From: Gammaproteobacteria bacterium
GTDB lineage: Bacteria > Pseudomonadota > Gammaproteobacteria > DSM-19610
Assembly (NCBI GenBank): GCA_030618475.1
Contig: JAUXDG010000071.1
Coordinates: 1 to 11,481, forward strand
DNA: 11,481 nucleotides
Direction of reading: 5' to 3'
A program made the position numbers and the translations under genes. Positions 7,253 through 11,481 of this stretch are shown piece by piece. How positions within the stretch are numbered: the stretch's first letter is position 1; each line of letters begins with the position of its first letter. The notes below the pieces were generated by a model. The model searched no databases. It was not told the DNA's origin and saw only the letters and a program-made list of their open reading frames with translations.

Positions 7253-7280
7253 ATTCTATTGCATTTATTGTGCCAGTGAA
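7253..7280 (-). promoter_or_regulatory. Candidate sigma-70 promoter for rpoN
   Basis: On the minus strand TTCACT (7280-7275) and TAGAAT (7258-7253) are separated by 16 bases. They match the -35 and -10 consensus at four and five of six positions. It lies in the only sizeable gap between lptB and rpoN, about 50 bases before the rpoN ATG, and would let rpoN be expressed separately from the lpt genes. This is a motif match only. Confidence 0.45.
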
Positions 7281-7308
7281 GCATTTGTTGCAATTTTCTT
7301 AACCCGCG

Positions 7309-8034
7309 TTACATCCTGAAATGGTCGCCAAGATAGACTTCGCGCACTTTCTGGTTCTGTAAAATGGCATCTGGCGGCCCTTCGGCCAGTGTCTGGCCGC
7401 TGCCTAGAATATAGGCGCGATCACAAATACCCAGCGTTTCGCGGACATTGTGATCGGTGATCAATACCCCGATGTCACGTTCTGTCAAGTGTTCCACAAT
7501 ACGCTGAATATCGATGACCGAAATCGGATCAACACCCGCAAAAGGTTCATCCAGCAAAATGAACTTCGGCTCCATGGCCAGTGCACGCGCGATTTCCACG
7601 CGTCGGCGCTCGCCGCCGGATAAGCTCAGTCCTTTCTGATCCCGCAGGTGGCCGATGTGCAGCTCCAGCAAGAGTTCTTCCATTTTATCGGCACGATTCC
7701 GGCGAGTTAAATTTTTTCGCATTTCCAGTACTGCCCGCAGGTTGTCGGCAACACTGAGTTTGCGGAATACGGAGGCTTCCTGAGGCAGGTAGCCCACGCC
7801 GTGACGGGCACGAACGTGCATCGGAAAGCGGGTCAGTTCGCGGTCGTCGAGCCATACCGAGCCGCTGTCGCTGGGGATCAGGCCCACGATCATGTAAAAA
7901 CAGGTGGTTTTCCCTGCCCCGTTGGGGCCCAGCAGACCGACCACTTCACCGCTGTCGACGTGCAGAGAAACTGCATCGACGACCTGGCGGCCTGAGAAGC
8001 TTTTGCTCAGTTTGCGGGCTTCCAGGCGGGTCAT
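7309..8034 (-). CDS. lptB: LPS export ABC transporter ATPase LptB
   Basis: LptB is the cytoplasmic ATPase that, with LptF and LptG, pulls lipopolysaccharide out of the inner membrane. The 241-residue protein shows every ABC motif: Walker A GPNGAGKT (36-43), Q-loop Gln85, signature LSGGE (138-142), Walker B FILLDE with catalytic Glu163, and the switch His195 in ITDHNVRET. The C-terminus GDHFRM is typical of the family. Its ATG overlaps the lptA stop as ATGA. The order kdsD-kdsC-lptC-lptA-lptB is the standard gammaproteobacterial block for Kdo and LPS transport. lptF and lptG are not in the window, which is normal since they usually lie elsewhere. Confidence 0.98.
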   Translation of the reverse strand: MTRLEARKLSKSFSGRQVVDAVSLHVDSGEVVGLLGPNGAGKTTCFYMIVGLIPSDSGSVWLDDRELTRFPMHVRARHGVGYLPQEASVFRKLSVADNLRAVLEMRKNLTRRNRADKMEELLLELHIGHLRDQKGLSLSGGERRRVEIARALAMEPKFILLDEPFAGVDPISVIDIQRIVEHLTERDIGVLITDHNVRETLGICDRAYILGSGQTLAEGPPDAILQNQKVREVYLGDHFRM

Positions 8035-8552
8035 GGCTCGGTCGGCTTTTTGGGTTCTTTTTCGGTTTTTGGCTGGATGGTAATGTGCACGCGTTCGTCG
8101 GGCTGGTCGGTGCCGGCGCTTACCTGATCTTTTTCCACATTATATTCGATACGCTCGCTGCGCAGCACATCACCTTGCTGCTCGACTTCGGCCTGTTTCA
8201 GCAGAATGATATGTTCCGGATTGGTGTAGTATTCCATATGCAGCGCCTTGGCGCGTACATCCTGGTCTTTGTTGTCAGGCCGTTGCTGGTAGGTTGCCGG
8301 TGTGCCCTCCATGATGACTTTTTCTATGTCATTACCCTTGTTGTGGACAGTCATGGTTTCACCGGTGAGTTTCAGGGTGCCCTGCTCGACTTTTACGCGT
8401 CCTCGATAGATGCTGATGCCCTTGGCGTCATCGAGTTCAACGCGGTCAGCTTCAATCAGCATCGGCTGCTGACGGTCGCTGGAAAGCGCCCAGCTGAGCA
8501 TCGGCAACGCTGTCAATGCAAGAAAAATCAACTGGTTTCGAAGGTTATTCAT
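8031..8552 (-). CDS. lptA: Lipopolysaccharide transport periplasmic protein LptA
   Basis: LptA forms the periplasmic bridge that carries LPS from LptC to LptD. The 173-residue protein begins MNNLRNQLIFLALTALPMLS, a signal peptide with likely cleavage after Ala22 (SWA). The OstA/LptA domain follows at about 30-150, with typical strand segments such as MLIEADRVELDD, GISIYRGRVKVEQG and DIEKVIMEG. The tail is charged and proline-rich (KTEKEPKKPTEP). I chose the ATG at 8550-8552 because the signal peptide starts there and GGA precedes it; the longer frame merely overlaps lptC. The start overlaps the lptC stop by eight bases (ATGAATAA), and the stop overlaps the lptB start by four. Confidence 0.96.
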   Translation of the reverse strand: MNNLRNQLIFLALTALPMLSWALSSDRQQPMLIEADRVELDDAKGISIYRGRVKVEQGTLKLTGETMTVHNKGNDIEKVIMEGTPATYQQRPDNKDQDVRAKALHMEYYTNPEHIILLKQAEVEQQGDVLRSERIEYNVEKDQVSAGTDQPDERVHITIQPKTEKEPKKPTEP

Positions 8553-9093
8553 GAAATCCACGTACTTGCGCGAGAAGTTCCAGTTGCTGCCGGCCCAGAT
8601 TGGCGCGCATTCCTCTGGAAGTAAAATGCCAGCTCCCCGCCCGTAACACAACCGCTGCATCGGTTTCTATGCTGTCTCCGCTGTGGGCGATGCGCAGACG
8701 CGTGGTTTTCAGGATCAGCCCGCTGTTTTCAGGCTGCTGGTGCATGACCACCTCTTGTTCCAGCAGGAAAGGCCGATTATCCGGGTAGATCCAGCCGGTT
8801 CTGGCATATGCGCGCCACTGTCGCTGTTGCCGGTCGTTGATGGTTAGCTGTGGCTGAATCAGGCGCGCGGCTTCTTCACCTGCCCATTGTTCCAGTCGCT
8901 GGGCGTGCAACTGTCTGGAGAGACGGCCCTGTGGGTCAAACATCGTCCAGCGTGGCTGCTCGATATAGAGCTCAGGTAGCTGTGCGACAGGGTGCGGCAT
9001 GCTATCCCGCTGACTGGTGTGCAGGTACAGCCAGAGGCTGGCCGCTGTGGCAGCTGATATGCCTATCAGCATCCAACTGGAAGGTCGGGTCAC
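8545..9093 (-). CDS. lptC: LPS export system protein LptC
   Basis: LptC is a bitopic inner-membrane protein that receives LPS from the LptBFG complex and hands it to LptA. The 182-residue product has one N-terminal membrane helix (about 7-24) with no cleavage site, then a periplasmic beta-jellyroll domain. Family-like segments include MFDPQGRLSRQLHAQRLEQW, GWIYPDNRPFLLEQEVVM and a C-terminal VVLRAGSWHFTSRGMRANL. Sequence conservation in LptC is low, so identity rests on topology, the TSRGMRANL-type ending and its place between kdsC and lptA. The start is GTG (9091-9093), overlapping the kdsC stop as GTGA, with GGAA a few bases upstream. Confidence 0.93.
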   Translation of the reverse strand: MTRPSSWMLIGISAATAASLWLYLHTSQRDSMPHPVAQLPELYIEQPRWTMFDPQGRLSRQLHAQRLEQWAGEEAARLIQPQLTINDRQQRQWRAYARTGWIYPDNRPFLLEQEVVMHQQPENSGLILKTTRLRIAHSGDSIETDAAVVLRAGSWHFTSRGMRANLGRQQLELLAQVRGFHE

Positions 9094-9611
9094 AGGTAGC
9101 TTTCCAGCTCCCGTTGCAGAACGCCCTGGGCTTCCATCAGCATTTCACAGACATCCCGGCCTGCACCACGGCCGCCGGCACGGGGTGTCTGCCAGTGTGC
9201 ATGTTTGACCACCCAGGGATGGGCATCCTGAACGGCGATGGCCAGGCCGACTTTACGCATCACCGGCAGATCAACGACATCGTCACCGATGTAGGCAACC
9301 TGCTCAGGGCTTAGGTCAACACGATTTAACAGATCGGCAAAGCCTTCCAGTTTGTTTTTCTGGCCCTGGTAAATAAGGTCTATGCCGAGGTTGCGCATGC
9401 GGTGTTCCACCACCTGGGAAGTGCGGCCGGTAATAATGGCGCAACGTACACCGTGTCTTTGCAGCATGTTTATGCCATGCCCATCCTGTGAATGAAAGGC
9501 TTTGTATTCCTGGCCGTCGTCACCTATGAACAGGCTGCCATCGGTGAGTACTCCGTCCACGTCAAAAATCAGCAGTTTGATTTGGGAGGCTTTCTCGAAA
9601 ATATCTTTCAT
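9090..9611 (-). CDS. kdsC: 3-deoxy-D-manno-octulosonate 8-phosphate phosphatase KdsC
   Basis: KdsC is a HAD-superfamily phosphatase that removes phosphate from Kdo-8-phosphate to give free Kdo for LPS. The 173-residue product shows HAD motif I FDVDGVLTDG with Asp17 and Asp19, motif II IITGR (Thr61), the motif III lysine in QKNKLEG (Lys87) and motif IV YIGDDVVDLPVM with Asp110 and Asp111. The late AGGRGAGRDVCEMLMEAQG segment is typical of KdsC. I chose the ATG at 9609-9611 (MKDIFEKASQIK) over a GTG 13 codons upstream, because family proteins begin about 15 residues before motif I. Neither start has a strong ribosome binding site. A 101-base gap separates it from kdsD, and the stop overlaps lptC. 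Confidence 0.96.
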   Translation of the reverse strand: MKDIFEKASQIKLLIFDVDGVLTDGSLFIGDDGQEYKAFHSQDGHGINMLQRHGVRCAIITGRTSQVVEHRMRNLGIDLIYQGQKNKLEGFADLLNRVDLSPEQVAYIGDDVVDLPVMRKVGLAIAVQDAHPWVVKHAHWQTPRAGGRGAGRDVCEMLMEAQGVLQRELESYL

Positions 9612-9712
9612 AAGTGAAAAGTTCGTATGGCCGCGGAATGCAGGCAACACGATACCAGAAGTTCTCGCCGTTTTCCGTATTTTATGGGGGGCACGGCTTG
9701 GTTTGAAGCGAC

Positions 9713-10684
9713 TTAAACGACCCCGGCCCGTAATAAATCGTGCATATTTAGGGCGCCAACGAGCCGTTTATTTTCATCGGCAACCAGCAGGGCGTTGAAT
9801 TTCCCTGTTTCCATGATCTGCAAGGCCTCTGCGGCCAGCAGGCCCAGCGCAACCAGTGTGCAGTCGCGGGTCATTGCCTCATCGACAGGTGTGGTATGCA
9901 GATCAACATTGTGATCCAGCGCACGGCGCAGATCGCCATCGGTGAAAATACCCTGGACAATATTATCATCGTCTACAATGGCCGTTGCGCCCAGGCCCTT
10001 GCGGGTGATTTCCAGCAGGGCGTCACAGATCAGCGTGCCTGACTCAACCTTCGGTACCCGGTCACCGCTATGGATCAGATCATCGATCAGTAGCAGCAGC
10101 CGCCTGCCCAGTTTTCCGCCGGGATGCGAGCGTGCGAAATCGTCTGAGGTGAAGCCGCGTACTTCCAGTAATGAAATGGCCATGGCGTCACCCATTGCCA
10201 GGGCTGCCGTGGTACTCGCGGTAGGCGCCAGACCCAGGGGGCAGGCTTCTTCCTCGACGCCGACATCAATATTGACATTGGCGGCTTCGGCCAGGACCGA
10301 TTCCGGGTTACCGGTCAGTGAGATTAAAGGGACATGCAGACGCTTGATGATCGGCAGGATGGTCAGAATTTCCTCGGTTGTGCCCGAGTTGGACAGCGCC
10401 AGAACCACATCCTTGGCCGTAATCATGCCCAGATCACCGTGGCTGGCTTCACCGGGGTGAACAAAAAAGGCGGGTGTCCCGGTACTGGCCAGTGTTGCCG
10501 CTATCTTGCTGCCGATATGCCCGGATTTGCCCATGCCGATGACGACCACGCGTCCTTCGCAGTCCAGCATGTAGTGGCAGGCACGCACAAAATCATCGTC
10601 GATACGCGATTTCAGCGCCTCAACGGCGGCAGATTCTGTTTCCAGTACCGCCAGACCCAGTTTCTTCAAAGTTGCGTTGCTCAT
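9713..10684 (-). CDS. kdsD: D-arabinose 5-phosphate isomerase KdsD
   Basis: KdsD converts ribulose 5-phosphate to arabinose 5-phosphate, the first dedicated step toward Kdo. The 323-residue protein has a SIS domain (about 35-175) with MGKSGHIGSKIAATLASTG (51-69) and NSGTTEE, then two CBS domains (about 205-323). The catalytic set known from E. coli maps to Lys53, Glu105, Glu146 and His187 (SHPGGKLGR). The start at 10682-10684 (MSNATLKKLG) has GGGAG four bases upstream and gives the family length. The frame stays open for about 128 more codons, but that extension only reads through the mobile-element-like repeat and intergenic DNA. In E. coli yrbG lies between kdsD and mlaF; here it is missing. 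Confidence 0.97.
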   Translation of the reverse strand: MSNATLKKLGLAVLETESAAVEALKSRIDDDFVRACHYMLDCEGRVVVIGMGKSGHIGSKIAATLASTGTPAFFVHPGEASHGDLGMITAKDVVLALSNSGTTEEILTILPIIKRLHVPLISLTGNPESVLAEAANVNIDVGVEEEACPLGLAPTASTTAALAMGDAMAISLLEVRGFTSDDFARSHPGGKLGRRLLLLIDDLIHSGDRVPKVESGTLICDALLEITRKGLGATAIVDDDNIVQGIFTDGDLRRALDHNVDLHTTPVDEAMTRDCTLVALGLLAAEALQIMETGKFNALLVADENKRLVGALNMHDLLRAGVV

Positions 10685-10703
10685 GAAACTCCCGATCTGC
10701 CGC

Positions 10704-10867
10704 CAGGCTGTTGGAAAACCGTCATGCGACACGCATCCTGCGTTTACCGCGCAAAGCGGGTAGCAGGAAAAAATCGGCTGAAAATGCTCATGTACTGCGC
10801 GTACGCCGCGCTTTTTTGCCGATTCTCGCCTTGTCCCGTACTCGACTGAGACTTTTTCAACAACCTG
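10704..10867. mobile_element. MITE-like element with imperfect terminal inverted repeats, 164 bp
   Basis: The left end CAGGCTGTTGGAAAA and the right end, read on the opposite strand as CAGGTTGTTGAAAAA, match at 13 of 15 positions and point inward, as in transposon ends. An internal inverted repeat AATCGGC (10772-10778) / GCCGATT (10818-10824) adds structure. There is no transposase gene and no clear target-site duplication, so it is a non-autonomous or decayed element. Its left end is 20 bases from the kdsD start, so it separates kdsD from any promoter further upstream. It occupies most of the 300-base gap between kdsD and the small plus-strand gene. Confidence 0.65.
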
Positions 10868-10870
10868 CCA

Positions 10871-10899
10871 GTGGTTCAATGCCTTGATAGTTGAACCAC
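10871..10899. repeat. Inverted repeat GTGGTTCAA / TTGAACCAC
   Basis: The perfect 9-bp arms at 10871-10879 and 10891-10899 flank an 11-base spacer, three bases beyond the right end of the MITE-like element. Centre-to-centre spacing is 20 bases, about two helical turns, which fits a dimeric regulator site as well as an RNA hairpin. No T run follows on either strand. It lies between the divergent kdsD and small-protein genes. Confidence 0.6.
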
Positions 10900-10984
10900 C
10901 CATGTAAAACGTTAAAGTATAACAGGGTCTGGTCGCCGACATAGTGATAAATGGGAACAAGCCAATCTTGTCCCCGGGGTATGC

Positions 10985-11167
10985 ATGACAAACGTTGTCC
11001 CTTTTAAAAGACCAAAGGCGTCGAAAAAGCACAAAGGAAACACCCTGTGCCGGCGCGGTTTTCATCAATGGGTCCTGGTCAACAAACCCTTTGACGTCAA
11101 GCTGGGGCGTCTGGTGACCTGCTATCGTTGCGAGCGCTGCGGGAAAGAGAAAACCGGTGTTTCATGA
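10985..11167 (+). CDS. Small cysteine-rich protein, putative zinc ribbon, unknown function
   Basis: I do not recognise this 60-residue protein with confidence. It starts MTNVVPFKRPKASKKHKGN, a basic, probably flexible stretch. A compact segment follows with Cys22, His27, Cys46, Cys49 and Cys52 in LCRRGFHQW and TCYRCERCGKEK, an arrangement that could bind one zinc ion (C-x4-H ... C-x2-C). There is no signal peptide or membrane helix. GGGG lies six bases before the ATG. Codon choice looks like its neighbours. It stands alone on the plus strand, divergent from kdsD and upstream of mlaF, where E. coli has yrbG. Similar small basic CxxC proteins occur in gammaproteobacteria and some phages, but a specific family or function cannot be assigned here. 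A nucleic-acid-binding role is possible and unproven. Confidence 0.75.
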   Translation: MTNVVPFKRPKASKKHKGNTLCRRGFHQWVLVNKPFDVKLGRLVTCYRCERCGKEKTGVS

Positions 11168-11191
11168 GTCGGGGTAAATGGGGGCAGGCAC

Positions 11192-11226
11192 ACGGGGACA
11201 GAGTTGAAATCTGTCCCCTTACCGTT
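11192..11226. repeat. Dispersed palindromic repeat, copy 1 (GGGGACAGA..TCTGTCCCC)
   Basis: Perfect 9-bp arms at 11194-11202 and 11210-11218 enclose GTTGAAA. The same unit, including the flanking AC before and TTACCGTT after, recurs at 11279-11312. Such GGGGACAGATTTGAAATCTGTCCCC palindromes are, to my knowledge, common intergenic repeats in beta- and gammaproteobacteria. The right flank overlaps the expected -35 position of the mlaF promoter. Confidence 0.8.
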
Positions 11227-11242
11227 TACAGGCGCTGCCCCG

Positions 11243-11248
11243 TATAAT
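11243..11248 (+). promoter_or_regulatory. -10 box of a likely mlaF promoter, inside nested palindromes
   Basis: TATAAT is a perfect -10 consensus. The best -35 at 18-base spacing is TTACCG (11219-11224), only a weak match, so the promoter may rely on the -10 or on an activator. The box overlaps a perfect 12-bp palindrome AATGCGCGCATT (11246-11257). It is also flanked by TGCCCCG (11236-11242) and CGGGGCA (11271-11277). Transcription would start near 11255 and carry the second repeat copy in an mlaF leader of about 85 bases. Confidence 0.55.
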
Positions 11249-11278
11249 GCGCGCATTCGGAACACACAGGCGGGGCAA

Positions 11279-11312
11279 ACGGGGACGGATTTGAAATCTG
11301 TCCCTTACCGTT
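11279..11312. repeat. Dispersed palindromic repeat, copy 2, in the mlaF leader
   Basis: GGGACGGA (11282-11289) and TCTGTCCC (11297-11304) pair with one G-T mismatch around TTTGAAA, and the same TTACCGTT flank follows as in copy 1. Copy 2 lies 87 bases after copy 1 in the same orientation and ends 26 bases before the mlaF start. The transcript would therefore begin with a hairpin close to the ribosome binding region. Confidence 0.8.
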
Positions 11313-11338
11313 CATTGGCAATAGAAAGAAAACAGGAC

Positions 11339-11481
11339 ATGGTGGAAACAAGCACCCAGACTGGCTCGGAGACCCTGGTGAAAATTCGCGGTTTGCGCTT
11401 TGCGCGTGGTGAACGTGCGATTTTCGAGGGCGTGGACCTGGATATTCCGCGTGGCAAAATCACCGCCATCATGGGGCCCAG
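11339..11481 (+). CDS. mlaF: Phospholipid ABC transporter ATP-binding protein MlaF (5' part)
   Basis: Only the first 47 codons are in the window and the gene runs off the right edge. The product reads MVETSTQTGSETLVKIRGLR, then FARGERAIFEGVDLDIPRG and KITAIMGPS, ending in the start of Walker A. The RG-(N/E)R-xIF and PRGKITAIMGPS wording is characteristic of MlaF, the ATPase of the MlaFEDB complex that moves phospholipids between the membranes. The position, divergent from kdsD at the rpoN locus, is the same as in E. coli. AGGA lies just before the ATG; the adjacent GTG (11342) has slightly better spacing and could be the real start. mlaE, mlaD, mlaC and mlaB are expected beyond the edge. Confidence 0.93.
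   Translation, partial: MVETSTQTGSETLVKIRGLRFARGERAIFEGVDLDIPRGKITAIMGP

Noticed and set aside
10685..11068. N-terminal extension of kdsD to a 451-residue frame
   Set aside because: The extra residues translate the MITE-like repeat and intergenic DNA. KdsD proteins are about 325 residues, and a good ribosome binding site precedes the internal ATG.
10985..11481. CRISPR array formed by the GGGGACAGA repeats
   Set aside because: There are only two copies, 87 bases apart, each fully palindromic and in a promoter region, with no cas genes; they are dispersed intergenic repeats.

Overview
The window is a gammaproteobacterial chromosomal core locus. Thirteen genes run leftward on the minus strand in the order kdsD, kdsC, lptC, lptA, lptB, rpoN, hpf, ptsN, hprK, rapZ, an EIIA of the mannose family, ptsH (HPr) and ptsI (EI). 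They diverge from a small unnamed gene and the 5' end of mlaF on the plus strand. The kdsD-to-ptsN order facing mlaF matches the enteric rpoN locus. The hprK / mannose-type EIIA / HPr / GAF-less EI tail is the arrangement known from beta-proteobacteria, xanthomonads and some other gammas. An environmental gammaproteobacterium outside the enterics and pseudomonads is the likeliest source; I cannot name a genus.

Right to left on the minus strand: kdsD and kdsC make and dephosphorylate precursors of the LPS sugar Kdo. lptC, lptA and lptB encode the inner-membrane, periplasmic and ATPase parts of the LPS export machine, so this block is envelope biogenesis. rpoN (sigma-54) has its own plausible promoter and is followed by hpf (ribosome hibernation) and a regulatory phosphotransferase set. 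EI passes phosphate from PEP to HPr His15, and then to PtsN His67 and probably EIIA His10. HprK can phosphorylate or dephosphorylate HPr Ser46. No sugar permease (EIIB/EIIC) is present, so the system looks regulatory rather than for transport. Most junctions overlap by 4 or 8 bases, implying translational coupling. The exceptions are the kdsD-kdsC, lptB-rpoN, hpf-ptsN and hprK-rapZ gaps.

The intergenic DNA holds most of the unusual structure. It includes a 164-bp MITE-like element next to the kdsD start, an 89-bp interrupted palindrome in the hpf-ptsN gap, and a small 18-bp-period repeat before rapZ. It also includes two copies of a GGGGACAGA/TCTGTCCC palindrome around a perfect TATAAT box upstream of mlaF. 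A 60-residue putative zinc-binding protein sits where E. coli carries yrbG.

The genes are ordinary, well-known families and I do not see a clear new multi-gene system. The best leads are the HprK-bearing PTS with a RapZ that lacks the basic tail, the small cysteine-rich protein, and the repeats placed in control regions.
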